A stretch of DNA of 64,000 bases. Source: Marinovum sp. GTDB taxonomy: Bacteria > Pseudomonadota > Alphaproteobacteria > Rhodobacterales > Rhodobacteraceae. Positions within the stretch are counted from its first letter, which is position 1; every line of letters starts with the position of its first letter. This document shows positions 16,207 to 25,851 of the stretch, in pieces. The notes beneath the pieces were generated by a model. The model worked only from the letters and a program-made list of their open reading frames with translations, was not told where the DNA came from and made no database searches. The stretch spans positions 1-64,000 of the forward strand of contig JAKVBH010000016.1 of assembly GCA_022447495.1 (NCBI GenBank), read 5' to 3'. The translations under genes were made by a program, and so were the position numbers.

Positions 16207-17610
16207 ATGAAAAGTAACGCGGTAATTCGGTGGGTAGTGCTTGGGTCGGTGGCTTTGCTGGCTGGCTGTATGCCGGGCAGAGAAGGCGCCGGAGAAAGCG
16301 TATCTCGTTTCCTACAAGACCCGGTCAAAGCCGTGGGTCTGAATGGAGCCTTGGGCAAAGACAAAACAAGCGACGCCGAAGTGACGCGCGCCGCGACCGA
16401 TATGGCTGTTCCAACCCAGACCGAAACGCTGACCGAGCGTCGCGATGGTACGGCCTCGCCCATTATCAAAGAGCTACAGGCGCGCAAAGCGATTCTGCCC
16501 AGTGGCTCCGCCTATGACAGCGTGGCCCGGTCCGTCTTGGCCTCCTCTGCACGCATCGAAGAGGCTGAACTCAAGGCCGCACATCTGCGCGCGCAAGCGG
16601 CCAAGTACAATTGGCTGCCCAAACTTGGTCCAGATATCTCACTGACGTCGCTTGGCGATTTTGTCACCTCGCTTTTCATCGAGCAGGTGCTCTTTGATAA
16701 TGGCCGCAAAATTGCCGAACGCGACTATGCGCTTCATGACGTGGAAAAGGCCGCCGTCGCGATGAGCCAGGCCTCCAACAACCGTGTGCACGATGCGCTA
16801 AGCCTCTATCTTGCCATCGAAGAAGGTCGTAGCCGCATTGTCATCGCGGACCGCTCGCTCAAAGACATGAGCCATTTCGAATGGGTCATGACTGAACGTG
16901 TCAAAGGTGGGGTCTCGGACCGGTCGGATCTCAATATCCTGCGTCAGAAGTTGGCGGAAATTCGTGCTGAACGCGATGCCGCTGTCGGCCAGATTGCCAC
17001 CGCCCAAGCCGAATTGACCGCCATGGCCGGTCGCCCGCTCGCCGAATTGCACGGCCGTCCAGGCTTTGTCGTAGATCGCCAAGGCCGTGACACACTCGAC
17101 GTGCTCTTGGCCGAAGCCGAACGTGACCTCGCTGTGGCGCAGGCCAAAATCGCCCGCGCGCAACATCTTCCTGGTCTTTCGGCCACGGGCACCGTGTCTT
17201 CGGTCGCGGATGCGTCTGGCGCGATTTCCGTGGGCTCCGACCAACTCTTTGGCATCGGCACAGGCGCGAGCTTGAAAGCCATCGAAGCCACCAAAGACAC
17301 CGCCACCCGCAAAGTGAGCCAAGCCCGCGAAGATGCCGAACGCCGTTTGGCCGCCATCGACCGTCAGGCCGAAACGCTGAGCAGACAATTGGCCGAGACC
17401 ACACGCCTGACGGCTCAGGCCAAGGCCAATTTGGATCTCTTCCAAGCGCAATATAAAGGCGGCGCGCGTCAGGTGATGGATGTGGTTGGCGTCTATGAAA
17501 CCTGGGCCCGCCAGTCCCAACTTGAAATCGGACAAGCCTTTGAATTAGAACGACTTCGCCTGCAGAAAGCGCAGGTCCTTGGCCTCCTGGCAGATGGGGC
17601 ACTGATTTGA
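16207..17610 (+). CDS. TolC-family outer membrane lipoprotein of T1SS
   Basis: 467 residues. It has a lipoprotein signal with lipobox LLAGC (Cys at about 21), then a long coiled-coil/barrel architecture typical of TolC-family channels: paired helical stretches rich in Ala/Gln/Glu/Arg, with repeated AERDLAVAQAKIARA-type heptads in both halves. It provides the outer membrane exit duct for the adhesin. The stop overlaps a TTG start for the ABC exporter (TTGA). Lipidated TolC homologues occur in LapE-like systems. Confidence 0.9.
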   Translation: MKSNAVIRWVVLGSVALLAGCMPGREGAGESVSRFLQDPVKAVGLNGALGKDKTSDAEVTRAATDMAVPTQTETLTERRDGTASPIIKELQARKAILPSGSAYDSVARSVLASSARIEEAELKAAHLRAQAAKYNWLPKLGPDISLTSLGDFVTSLFIEQVLFDNGRKIAERDYALHDVEKAAVAMSQASNNRVHDALSLYLAIEEGRSRIVIADRSLKDMSHFEWVMTERVKGGVSDRSDLNILRQKLAEIRAERDAAVGQIATAQAELTAMAGRPLAELHGRPGFVVDRQGRDTLDVLLAEAERDLAVAQAKIARAQHLPGLSATGTVSSVADASGAISVGSDQLFGIGTGASLKAIEATKDTATRKVSQAREDAERRLAAIDRQAETLSRQLAETTRLTAQAKANLDLFQAQYKGGARQVMDVVGVYETWARQSQLEIGQAFELERLRLQKAQVLGLLADGALI

Positions 17611-19838
17611 CGGACATCTTGCCACAGCCAAAGATCAATATGCTTGAAACCGGCCGTACGATGCTGCGCACGGTGAGCCAAACCGCAAGCCAACTTGTAT
17701 CCACCACGCCCGTGTCGCAAAGTCCGCACATGGCCAAACTGGGCCGCCGAGCTGAGCTTGCACGCGTTTATGCTGGGCTTCTTGGTGCGGATGCTAAGAT
17801 CTCCGACATGGTCGAGACGCTCCAGGCCAATGTTCCCGAGGGGCAGCCGGTTGATGCCGCCAACCTCGCCGAGGCGATGGGTGCGGCGGGTCTTTTAGCC
17901 GTGCCAGAAAGCGCTGCAAAATGCTCGGCCGAGCTGTGGCCCGCGCTGGCCGAGATGACCTCCGGCCAATGGGTCTTGGTCATTGCACAGCACGACGACG
18001 AACTTTCGATCTATGAAGCGGAAGCGCCAGACAAACGTGTGGCCGTGCCCGTGGCCGATTTCGCGCCATACTTCACCGGCCAATTGGTCCGCGCCGAAGC
18101 CAATCTTGAAGCGCTTGAAGCGTCCCATGGGGCGGCTGGCGTCAAGGCGCATTGGTTCTGGGGGGCGTTCTCCAACCATGGCCGGTATTTTGGCGAAGTG
18201 GTGCTCGGTTCGATCGTTGCCAACCTGTTGGCTGTGGCCGTCGCGCTCTTTTCGCTCCAGGTATATGACCGCGTGATCCCCCACCAATCCACCGCGACGC
18301 TTTGGGTGTTGGCCATTGGCGCAGGTTTTGCACTTCTGCTTGAAGCGGCGCTGCGCATCGCGCGATCGCAATTGATCGACGGGGCAGGACGCCAGATCGA
18401 GCTTACCGTGCAAGGCGCTTTGATGGATAAGCTGATTGGGATGCGCTCTGACGGGCCGGACCGCTCGCCTGCTGGGCTCTTTGCGGCCATGCGCGAGTTC
18501 GGTTCTGTACGCGAGTTCTTCACGGCCTCTGCTGTTGGTGCCATCGCCGACATTCCGTTTCTTTTCATTTTCTTGCTCATTGTCGCTTCGATCGGCGGCC
18601 CTGTGGTGTGGGTCCTGCTTCTGGGCGGCATACTCATGGTTCTGCCGTCCGTCTTCCTGCAAAAACGCATGGTTCGCCTCACCCATGAGATGCAGGGCGC
18701 GTCCACCAAAGTGAGCCGTCTTTTGCAAGAAGCGGTCACCGAACTGGACACGATCAAAACCCAACGGGCAGAAGACCGCGTCAAACGCGTCTGGCAAGAG
18801 TTGACCGCGCTGCAAGCGCTCAAATCTTCTGACCAGCGCCGCTTGGCTTCCATGCTGACCTTCTGGTCCCAAGGCGTGCAACAGGCGACCTATGTGGCCG
18901 CCGTGATCGCAGGCACCTACCTTGTCTTTGCGGGCCAACTGACCGTGGGCTCCATCATCGCCATCGGCATCCTCACTGGCCGCACCTTGGCGCCGTTGAC
19001 GCAAATCGCAAGCACGCTCGCGCGCTGGTCCAATGTCAAAGCCGCGCTCGAAGCGCTCGACGCCGTCGCCAACGCCCCCCAAGACGAAGAAACAGGCCGC
19101 ACCTATCTGCGCCGAGAACGCATCGCGGGCGGTTTTGAGCTGCGCGAAGTGCGCTACGCCTATGGCGACACAGCCCCCGTTCTCGACATCCCTGGCATTG
19201 CGATCCTGCCAGGTCAAAAAGTGGCCATCCTGGGTGCCAACGGCACGGGCAAATCGACATTGCTCAAGATCCTCTCGGGTCTCTTTACGCCCACCACGGG
19301 CCGTGTGCTGCTTGATGGGACAGATATCGGCCAAATCGCCCCGCGCGATGTGCGCCGGATGGTTGGGTATCTGGGTCAGGATGTGCGCCTCTTTGCGGGC
19401 ACGTTGCGCGACAACCTTAACCTCAACCTGCTTGAACAAAACGATGCCCGCCTTCTCGATGCGCTCGATTTTGCGGGCTTGGGTCCGTTTGTGCGCAGCC
19501 ATCCCATGGGGCTTGACCTGGAGATTTTTGACGGCGGCGTGGGCCTCTCTGCAGGGCAACGTCAAAGTATCGGCTGGGCGCGTCTCTGGCTGCAAGACCC
19601 GGTGGTTTGCCTTCTTGATGAACCCACAGCCGCGCTTGACACGACCCTGGAGAAAACGCTCATCTCTCGTTTGGAGACGTGGCTTGACGGTCGCACGACG
19701 ATCGTGGCGACGCACCGCATGCCAATCCTCGCAATCACTGACCGGACGCTGGTCCTGCAAAACGGTCGTCTTGCTGTGGACGGCCCCAGGGACCAAGTGC
19801 TTGAGCATCTCACCTCGACTCGCGGAGGCGCCGCATGA
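17607..19838 (+). CDS. Type I secretion ABC transporter (LapB-like)
   Basis: 743 residues. The N-terminal region (about 50-180) is a peptidase C39-like domain without the catalytic Cys, followed by membrane helices (about 195-450) and a nucleotide-binding domain with Walker A LGANGTGKST (about 540), signature LSAGQRQSIGWARL (about 645) and Walker B CLLDEPTAALD. This is the inner membrane exporter for the adhesin. Start: TTG at 17607 overlapping the TolC stop; an ATG at 17640 lacks a ribosome-binding site. It overlaps the HlyD gene by 4 bp. Confidence 0.92.
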   Translation: MTDILPQPKINMLETGRTMLRTVSQTASQLVSTTPVSQSPHMAKLGRRAELARVYAGLLGADAKISDMVETLQANVPEGQPVDAANLAEAMGAAGLLAVPESAAKCSAELWPALAEMTSGQWVLVIAQHDDELSIYEAEAPDKRVAVPVADFAPYFTGQLVRAEANLEALEASHGAAGVKAHWFWGAFSNHGRYFGEVVLGSIVANLLAVAVALFSLQVYDRVIPHQSTATLWVLAIGAGFALLLEAALRIARSQLIDGAGRQIELTVQGALMDKLIGMRSDGPDRSPAGLFAAMREFGSVREFFTASAVGAIADIPFLFIFLLIVASIGGPVVWVLLLGGILMVLPSVFLQKRMVRLTHEMQGASTKVSRLLQEAVTELDTIKTQRAEDRVKRVWQELTALQALKSSDQRRLASMLTFWSQGVQQATYVAAVIAGTYLVFAGQLTVGSIIAIGILTGRTLAPLTQIASTLARWSNVKAALEALDAVANAPQDEETGRTYLRRERIAGGFELREVRYAYGDTAPVLDIPGIAILPGQKVAILGANGTGKSTLLKILSGLFTPTTGRVLLDGTDIGQIAPRDVRRMVGYLGQDVRLFAGTLRDNLNLNLLEQNDARLLDALDFAGLGPFVRSHPMGLDLEIFDGGVGLSAGQRQSIGWARLWLQDPVVCLLDEPTAALDTTLEKTLISRLETWLDGRTTIVATHRMPILAITDRTLVLQNGRLAVDGPRDQVLEHLTSTRGGAA

Positions 19839-21031
19839 GCACCGCATCCACGAACCCAACCAATCTCGTCGCCCAGCTCAACTCCAAACTCGCCGGGCCG
19901 TCACTCACGATCTGGCTGTGTGCGCTGACCGTTTGGGTCTTCATCATCTGGGCGGCCTACGCATGGATTGACGAGATCGTACGCTCTGAGGGCGAGATCA
20001 TTTCGTCGTCCCGGCCTCAAATCATCCAAAACCTCGAAGGCGGCATTCTGGCGGAACTCCTTGTGGCTCAAGGCGATGAGGTGATGCGCGGCGACATGCT
20101 CGCACGGCTGCATTCGACCAAATTCCAATCTTCCGTGGATGACCTGCGCGATCAAATCACTGCGCTTGAAGTGCGTCGCCTGCGTCTTGAAGCGGAACTC
20201 GGCGGTCAGTTTGACTTCAACGTGCCTGCTGCTCTGCTGGCGCGTACGCCTGATATTGTTGCCTCTGAACGCGCGCTCCTGCGCGCCCGCCAATCCGACT
20301 TCATTGCGCGCCGCGAAGGTGCTCAACGAGTGCTCGATCAGGCGGCATCGGAACTGCAGCTTATGGAAAATATGCTAGCCAAAGAGGTGGTTGCGCTCAT
20401 CGAAGTGACCCGTGCCCGCAAAGCGCACGCCGATGCCCAGATCAAATTCGACGAGGTGGTCACGCAATCTGAGCTGAAACGCGCCCAAGAATACGCCGAC
20501 GTGCTCAAAGAGATCGCGACCCTGCGCCAAAACCTCAAAGCCAGCCAAGACCAACTCAACCGCACAATCCTGCGCTCGCCCATGCACGGCGTGGTCAACA
20601 ACCTCTCGGTCACAACAATCGGCGGGGTCGTCCGGCCCGGCGAAGAAATCCTCCAGATCATCCCCTTGGACGAGGAATTGTTCGTCGAAGCACGCGTGAA
20701 ACCCGAGGACATCGCAAATATCCGCCGGGGCCAAGAGGCCACCATCAAGTTGTCCGCGTATGACTATACAATCTTTGGCACGCTCAAAGGTCGGGTCGAT
20801 TTCATCTCTGCCGACACCTTCCGCGATGAACGCTCGCGCGCGGCGGACGGTGATCCACATTACAAAGTCACACTCCGGGTAGACATGTCCTCGCTCACTG
20901 CGCGGCAGGCACGGGTCGAGATCCGCCCGGGGATGCAGGCCCAAGTTGAATTGCACACCGGCCAACGCACCGTATTGCAATACCTTATGAAGCCGCTCTA
21001 CAAATCCCGTGAAGCGCTTCGGGAACCGTAA
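19835..21031 (+). CDS. HlyD-family membrane fusion protein of T1SS
   Basis: 398 residues: a short cytoplasmic N-terminus, one membrane helix (about 25-45, IWLCALTVWVFIIWAAYAWI), a lipoyl-like half-motif (IIQNLEGGILAELLVAQGDEV), a long coiled-coil hairpin (about 95-240) and the second half-motif (RSPMHGVVNNLSVTTIGGVV). It ends with a beta-barrel domain (LKGRVDFISADTFRDE). It bridges the ABC exporter and the TolC-type channel. It is the last gene of the adhesin operon; the next gene is on the opposite strand. Confidence 0.92.
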   Translation: MSTASTNPTNLVAQLNSKLAGPSLTIWLCALTVWVFIIWAAYAWIDEIVRSEGEIISSSRPQIIQNLEGGILAELLVAQGDEVMRGDMLARLHSTKFQSSVDDLRDQITALEVRRLRLEAELGGQFDFNVPAALLARTPDIVASERALLRARQSDFIARREGAQRVLDQAASELQLMENMLAKEVVALIEVTRARKAHADAQIKFDEVVTQSELKRAQEYADVLKEIATLRQNLKASQDQLNRTILRSPMHGVVNNLSVTTIGGVVRPGEEILQIIPLDEELFVEARVKPEDIANIRRGQEATIKLSAYDYTIFGTLKGRVDFISADTFRDERSRAADGDPHYKVTLRVDMSSLTARQARVEIRPGMQAQVELHTGQRTVLQYLMKPLYKSREALREP

Positions 21032-21148
21032 ACGCGTCTTTGGTTCACTAGACGTCCGGCGCGGCGCGCTCGCGTGGCGCCCCCGCGATTGTGGTAGACA
21101 TCGCACCCTCTCAAAACCCGATATTGCCAAAAATCGGAGGCCCTTGCT

Positions 21149-21592
21149 TCAATCGTTGGTATCCATCCAGAGTGTCACAGGTCCGTCGTTAAGCAGCGAA
21201 ACTTTCATATCAGCCCCAAACCGGCCCATTTGCACCGGTACACCAAGCGCGGCCAGCGCATCGGCAAAGTAGAGATAGAGCCGTTCCCCTTCAGCCGGGG
21301 GCGCCGCACTGGAAAAGCCCGGTCGATTGCCGCGAGAGGTGTCGGCGGCCAAGGTGAATTGGCTCACGACCAATGCGCTTCCCTCGATGTCGCGGACAGA
21401 GCGGTTCATCTTGTCGGCCCCGTCGGTAAAGATGCGCAGTTTTGAGATTTTTGCAGCCAGCTTGCCGGCATCTACATCTGTGTCGCCAGCCATTGCGCAC
21501 ACCAGGATCAAGAGCCCGGGGCCGCTCTCACCAACGATCGCGCCATCCACACGGACCGACGCTTCACTCACACGTTGGAGAAGCGCACGCAT
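21149..21592 (-). CDS. dtd: D-aminoacyl-tRNA deacylase
   Basis: 147 residues, the usual length. It hydrolyses D-aminoacyl-tRNA and glycyl-tRNA-Ala mischarges to keep D-amino acids out of translation. It starts [17 protein letters not shown] and carries both active-site motifs: SQFTLAAD (SQxTL, about 85-92) and the C-terminal NDGPVT (NxGPVT). The start overlaps the last base of the PfkB-family kinase gene upstream, so the two are cotranscribed. Confidence 0.96.
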   Translation of the reverse strand: MRALLQRVSEASVRVDGAIVGESGPGLLILVCAMAGDTDVDAGKLAAKISKLRIFTDGADKMNRSVRDIEGSALVVSQFTLAADTSRGNRPGFSSAAPPAEGERLYLYFADALAALGVPVQMGRFGADMKVSLLNDGPVTLWMDTND

Positions 21593-22491
21593 CAGGAAAT
21601 CTCACGCGCCAAGGGTGCATCTGCACCTGCGCGGGCGACGGTGATGGCTGCGGCTTTGACAGCGAGGGCCAACGCGGGCTCAAGGACGTCAGCGATCAAT
21701 GCGTCGCGTTGCAACGCGCTCGCCGAAGCCAATCCCGCGAGCACTCCCGCGTTGAACGTATCTCCGGCACCGACAGTGTCAACCACCTTCGCTGGAACCG
21801 CCGGCACATGCAATTCACTGTCGGAGAAATAGGCGGTGGCGCCGGACGCACCGCGGGTCATAAGGACCAAGGAGGGTCCCTGAGCGCCCATCAAGGCGCG
21901 GGGGTCTGTGCCCCCGGTAATCCATTCGAGGTCTTCGTCAGAGACCTTCACCACGTCGCTGAGCGCGAGCATCTCGGTCAAGCGCGCGCGGTACCTGGCC
22001 TCATCGGTGATGAAGCTTGGGCGAATGTTGGGATCGATCATCACCAGACGCCCCTCGGCGCGGGCGCAGAGCGCGGCGTAGGCATCCGCGGCGGGCTCAG
22101 AGACCAAGGAGATGCCACCAAAGAACAACGCTTGGATTCTGTCCGGCAAAGCCGGGAGCGCGCCCTCGGTCAAACTGCGTCCTGCAGTGTTCTCGTCATA
22201 AAACGCGTATTCCGCATGTCCGTTGGTCAAGGTGACAAAAGCAAGCGTGGTCGGCGCATCGGGCCGTGGGCAGAGCGAGAAATCCACGCCCGAACCGCTC
22301 AACGTGGTCTCCAGAATGCTGCCAAACAGGTCTGTGGACAGCCCGCCAAAGTACCCGGTGGCGGCCCCAAGACGACCGGCGGCGATCGCGGTGTTGAACA
22401 CGGACCCGCCCGCCACAGGCAAGAATTGCGTCCCTTCGCCACTCTCGCGGGGCAGCATATCGATCAGGGCTTCGCCGCAGCATAGGATCAT
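21592..22491 (-). CDS. PfkB-family carbohydrate kinase, fructokinase-like
   Basis: 299 residues with the PfkB fold: an N-terminal substrate region ([26 protein letters not shown]) and the C-terminal signature [14 protein letters not shown] holding the catalytic base Asp and the anion hole. Sequence features are closest to fructokinases, but ribokinase-type sugars cannot be excluded. It phosphorylates a hexose or pentose with ATP in the cytosol. It shares one base with dtd. The gene upstream in the transcript ends 80 bp away. Confidence 0.85.
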   Translation of the reverse strand: MILCCGEALIDMLPRESGEGTQFLPVAGGSVFNTAIAAGRLGAATGYFGGLSTDLFGSILETTLSGSGVDFSLCPRPDAPTTLAFVTLTNGHAEYAFYDENTAGRSLTEGALPALPDRIQALFFGGISLVSEPAADAYAALCARAEGRLVMIDPNIRPSFITDEARYRARLTEMLALSDVVKVSDEDLEWITGGTDPRALMGAQGPSLVLMTRGASGATAYFSDSELHVPAVPAKVVDTVGAGDTFNAGVLAGLASASALQRDALIADVLEPALALAVKAAAITVARAGADAPLAREIS

Positions 22492-22570
22492 CGCGAAGCC
22501 TCTTTCTTTTCGCGCGTAAAATTTTGATCAACATGCCGTCTGCAGCGCAGTTTGGCAAGCAGGACTTGCC

Positions 22571-23689
22571 TTAGATTTGCCCTTCGCTTAGCGCAATCCC
22601 ATAGCCGATGGCGCCTGCCAGCAAGAGCCCAAGAAGCACTGCAATGGCGATCTTCCACGCCGACCAGGGCCGTTCGCCCTGGACGCGCCCAGTGCGTCCA
22701 TTGACGACAAAGCGATAGGTCTCGCCGCGATATTTGTAGGCCGCGAGCCAAACGGGCAGAAGAACGTGTTTGAAGGTTGTGTCGGAGACGCGAGTGTCGA
22801 TGCCATGAATGCGTTGACGGTCGCCGCCGATGTCAAACTTCACATCGCGTCGGATGCGCGCGTCCATGATTTGGCGGGCCTCTTTGAAGCCTTCATCCAA
22901 CTCCACCTGATAGCCCTCAGCGCGAAAGCCTGCGAGAAATTCGGGGCGATAGGGCTCCATCTCGGCCAAATCCCACGGCTCCAGCGCATCGGTGTAGCGT
23001 TTGGGGAGCGACTTGGAGGCGAGCACCAGCACATCGTCAAAGAACCGCGCGACGCGGCCAGAGACGGCGCGCCAACGCACTTTGGCCTCGCGCACCCGCT
23101 CTTGTTTGCCGTTTCGCGTGACGGTGCGCTCCACGTAGTAGACCGTGCCGCGCTCACCGCGGTAGTTGCTGTCGGTTTGGGCATCGAAGGTCCAGTAAGG
23201 GACGTAAATCCCTTGCATTTTCCGCCCTTTACGGGCGTAGCCTTGCAGGCCGTTCGGTGCGAACCAGAGACGACCCAGCCAGTCCGTCATCGCCTCGCGC
23301 GCGGCGCGTTCATCCATGGCAAAAGGCAGGAGCCCCTTGGGTTTGATGTGCCGATGTGTGCCCGTGTCGAGGACGACTGGCGTCGCACAGAACGGGCATT
23401 CGGCGGAATGCACATCGGGGTCGAACTCCACCTCGGCGGCGCAATTGGGGCATTTGGAGACGCGGGTCTCTTCGATCTCAGCCTCGGGCAGGTCTGCCCG
23501 GAGCGCAGTGCTCAGATCGAGTTCTTTGATCGCCGTACCGCCCCAAGGGCCCGCGTCCAGGGTCGCGGTATTGCCGCAATGATCACAGGTTAAACCGCCG
23601 CTGCCGGGATCAAAGCGAAAGTCGCCCCCGCAATTGTCACAGGGAAAGCGATGCTCGGCGAGAGGTGCTGTGTCGACGTCAGTAGTCAT
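22571..23689 (-). CDS. Double zinc-ribbon, membrane-anchored protein
   Basis: 372 residues. Two four-Cys ribbons open the protein: C17xxC20 with C35xxC38, and C80xxC83 with C98xxC101. A long middle domain follows (YVPYWTFDAQTDSNYRGERG, KVRWRAVSGRVARFFDDVLV) with a single C-terminal membrane helix (about 345-367). Related proteins are often mis-named as helicase or primosomal protein because of the ribbons, but no helicase motif exists here. Its start overlaps the phosphatase-like gene by 11 bp. It is the last of the eight-gene TelA/SPFH run. Function unknown. Confidence 0.7.
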   Translation of the reverse strand: MTTDVDTAPLAEHRFPCDNCGGDFRFDPGSGGLTCDHCGNTATLDAGPWGGTAIKELDLSTALRADLPEAEIEETRVSKCPNCAAEVEFDPDVHSAECPFCATPVVLDTGTHRHIKPKGLLPFAMDERAAREAMTDWLGRLWFAPNGLQGYARKGRKMQGIYVPYWTFDAQTDSNYRGERGTVYYVERTVTRNGKQERVREAKVRWRAVSGRVARFFDDVLVLASKSLPKRYTDALEPWDLAEMEPYRPEFLAGFRAEGYQVELDEGFKEARQIMDARIRRDVKFDIGGDRQRIHGIDTRVSDTTFKHVLLPVWLAAYKYRGETYRFVVNGRTGRVQGERPWSAWKIAIAVLLGLLLAGAIGYGIALSEGQI

Positions 23690-24149
23690 AGCCTAGGAAC
23701 CGGTTGGGCTGAGATGCATTGTCAGTGTCGCCGAGGAATGTGGCCCAAACCCCGCCCGGGCGCCAGATGCCCTCCATCAACTCTTCTGCGGAGGCCACAT
23801 CACCGTGCCCATCGCGCGCGTAGCGCAGTATGAAGGCGGAGACGCGGGCATTGTAGATGCAATGGACATGCACACGGGTGTCTTGGAGGGCCGCCATGGT
23901 TTCAGTAAACGTGGTGTAATCCGCCTCGGTCGGGTTTTCCCACACCACAGGGATGTAGTGATAGGTCATGCCCGCCGCCGCGACACTACCCGCCTCATCC
24001 GGCAAGGCGCCATTGTTGTCATGGGGCCCGAGGTTGATGATGTCGGTGACGCCCGCTTCGGCCAATTCCGCCAACTGCGCCTCGCTTGGCTGGCCGGATA
24101 GAGTCACGCGTTCCGAGGCGTATCGGAAATTCAGAATATCAGTGAGCAT
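23679..24149 (-). CDS. Protein tyrosine phosphatase-like protein
   Basis: 156 residues. It has the cradle of a DUF442/dual-specificity phosphatase: TDIINLGPHDNNGALPDE near the N-terminus and the loop VHVHCIYNARVSAFILRYA, a Cys-x4-Arg P-loop as in the bacterial branch of the family. ATG at 24149 with AGGACA upstream is preferred to the longer frame from 24200, which lies inside the preceding gene. It overlaps that gene by 11 bp and the next by 11 bp. It could remove phosphate from a partner encoded in the same run, which is inference. Confidence 0.75.
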   Translation of the reverse strand: MLTDILNFRYASERVTLSGQPSEAQLAELAEAGVTDIINLGPHDNNGALPDEAGSVAAAGMTYHYIPVVWENPTEADYTTFTETMAALQDTRVHVHCIYNARVSAFILRYARDGHGDVASAEELMEGIWRPGGVWATFLGDTDNASQPNRFLGYDY

Positions 24150-24669
24150 CAGAGGAATGTCCTGATCCGATGAATTTTTGAACGAGGAGGGCGGAGACAA
24201 CGCATACGATGATAAAGGCCAGCGAATTCATCATGAGGACATACCAGCCGTAAGGCGTCAGGATACCGTCGATGGAGCGGATGTAATCGCCACCGCCGAT
24301 CTGACTGTGAAACGTGTCGTCGCGGCTTTGCTGCCAGCCGCGCCAGCGGCCAAAGGCTGTTGATATGCCCACAAGGGCAACGCCGATTCCGCCGCCCCAA
24401 AGCGCCGCGCGGGCACGCGAGATTGAGGTCCTCATCATGCGCGACAGCGTCGGAGCCACGAAAACCCATGCAAGCAGTATCCCGATGGGAATTGCGAGGA
24501 TTTGCAAACTCACGAAGGTCAGCGCCATTTCTGGCCAATCCGCGCCCGATGCCCCAGCGCTGAGGAGCAAATAACCGGTGGTGCCCATCGCGCCGAGCGC
24601 ACCGCTCAGGTTGGTGGCCCAGAACCATTGGCTCTTGCGGTAGGGACGGTCGCGCCAGGGGTCGGTCAA
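24139..24669 (-). CDS. Four-helix membrane protein of the TelA/SPFH run
   Basis: 176 residues. A basic/aromatic N-terminus (PWRDRPYRKSQWFW) precedes hydrophobic segments at about 17-37, 48-70, 90-105 and 140-164, with a charged loop between the third and fourth (WRGWQQSRDDTFHS). No recognised domain. It starts 3 bp after the SPFH-GYF2 stop and overlaps the phosphatase-like gene, so it belongs tightly to this operon. It may anchor a membrane complex with the SPFH protein. Confidence 0.65.
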   Translation of the reverse strand: MTDPWRDRPYRKSQWFWATNLSGALGAMGTTGYLLLSAGASGADWPEMALTFVSLQILAIPIGILLAWVFVAPTLSRMMRTSISRARAALWGGGIGVALVGISTAFGRWRGWQQSRDDTFHSQIGGGDYIRSIDGILTPYGWYVLMMNSLAFIIVCVVSALLVQKFIGSGHSSDAH

Positions 24670-24672
24670 AAA

Positions 24673-25797
24673 TCAGATCCCCGGTGGTGGGGGCGGGGGC
24701 ATGACTGTGAAGAGCTGCGCGAGCTCGGTCACGTCTTCAGCTTTCATCCAGCCGTCTTGGCCCGCCGTCCAGACATAGGTTTCCCGGGTGAGCGATCCTT
24801 CGGTGACCATGCGACCGAGCTTGGCTTTGGAGTAGGGGCCCGTCGTCTCGCCGTCTTTGGCGATGTGCCAGACGTGTTCCACCGGTGGAGGGGGGGGCGT
24901 GGCGGCTTTGGCGGCTGGAGCAGGGGCCGCAGCGGTTTGGCTCGTTTGCTGGCCCCAAGGATTTTGCGCCATTTGCAGGCCCATGGCTGCGCCCAGACCC
25001 GCTTGCATTGCGCCTGCAGCGGCGCCGTTGCCGTCGCGGCCCAGGGCTTCAGCGGCTTGAAACTGCATGTATTCGTTCAAGTTTCCGATCACACCCATAG
25101 ACGAGCGTTTGTCCATCACCTCTTCCACGGCGGGTGGCAGGGAGATGTTCTCGATGTAAAGCTCGGGGATCGAGAGGCCGTATTCAGCGATCTGCGGTTC
25201 GATCTCGCGCGCGACCAGCTGGCCCAACTCGCGGGTATTGGCGGCCATGTCGAGCACGGGAATGCCCGAACGCGCCACGGCGCGAGAGAACTCTTGCACG
25301 ATGATATTGCGGATCTGGAACGAGATTTCGTCCATGGTGAACTCGCCATCGGTGCCCACGATCTCGACAAGGAATTTGGCCGGATCGGTGACGCGCACGG
25401 AGTATGTGCCAAAGGCGCGCAGGCGCACGGGGCCAAACTCGGGATCGCGACAGATGATCGGGTTTTTGGTGCCCCATTTGAGGTCGTTGAACCGCGTGGT
25501 GGCCATGAAATACACCTCGGACTTGAACGGGCTTTTGAAGCCATGGTCCCAGTGTTGAAGCGTGGTCATGATGGGCATGTTGTTGGTCTCAAGCATGTAG
25601 AGACCGGGGGTGAAGACATCGGCCAATTGGCCTTCGTGGACAAAGACCGCCGCTTGGCCTTCGCGCACGGTGAGTTTGGCACCGTACTTGATCTCATGGC
25701 CCTCGCGCTCAAAACGCCAGACCATCGTGTCGCGGGTGTCATCGACCCAGTGGATGACGTCGATGAACTCGCCGGTGAGAAAATCAAAAATACCCAT
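24673..25797 (-). CDS. SPFH-domain protein with C-terminal GYF_2 domain
   Basis: 374 residues. The N-terminal two thirds is an SPFH/band-7-type domain of the 'virion core protein' branch (starting MGIFDFLTGEFIDVIHWVDD, with QAAVFVHEGQLADVFTPGLY). It is followed by an Ala/Gln-rich linker, a Pro-rich hinge and a GYF_2 domain (HIAKDGETTGPYSKAKLGRM, near 305-352). Proteins of this layout assemble at membranes and the GYF_2 part binds Pro-rich peptides. No membrane helix is obvious, so peripheral association is likely. It sits between the DUF2927 lipoprotein and the four-helix membrane protein. Confidence 0.85.
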   Translation of the reverse strand: MGIFDFLTGEFIDVIHWVDDTRDTMVWRFEREGHEIKYGAKLTVREGQAAVFVHEGQLADVFTPGLYMLETNNMPIMTTLQHWDHGFKSPFKSEVYFMATTRFNDLKWGTKNPIICRDPEFGPVRLRAFGTYSVRVTDPAKFLVEIVGTDGEFTMDEISFQIRNIIVQEFSRAVARSGIPVLDMAANTRELGQLVAREIEPQIAEYGLSIPELYIENISLPPAVEEVMDKRSSMGVIGNLNEYMQFQAAEALGRDGNGAAAGAMQAGLGAAMGLQMAQNPWGQQTSQTAAAPAPAAKAATPPPPPVEHVWHIAKDGETTGPYSKAKLGRMVTEGSLTRETYVWTAGQDGWMKAEDVTELAQLFTVMPPPPPPGI

Positions 25798-25851
25798 GGG
25801 TCACTCCTGTCGTGGTTGCGTCTTGGAACGACGCTGTGTGTTGGGGTCGGA

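Noticed and set aside
17895-19859. 654-codon minus-strand frame opposite the ABC exporter
   Set aside because: High-GC mirror of a well-supported ABC gene; no domain or start signal of its own.
23679-24149. Phosphatase-like gene rejected as inactive for having CX4R, not CX5R
   Set aside because: The shorter loop is found in the bacterial DUF442-like branch, so it does not show inactivation.
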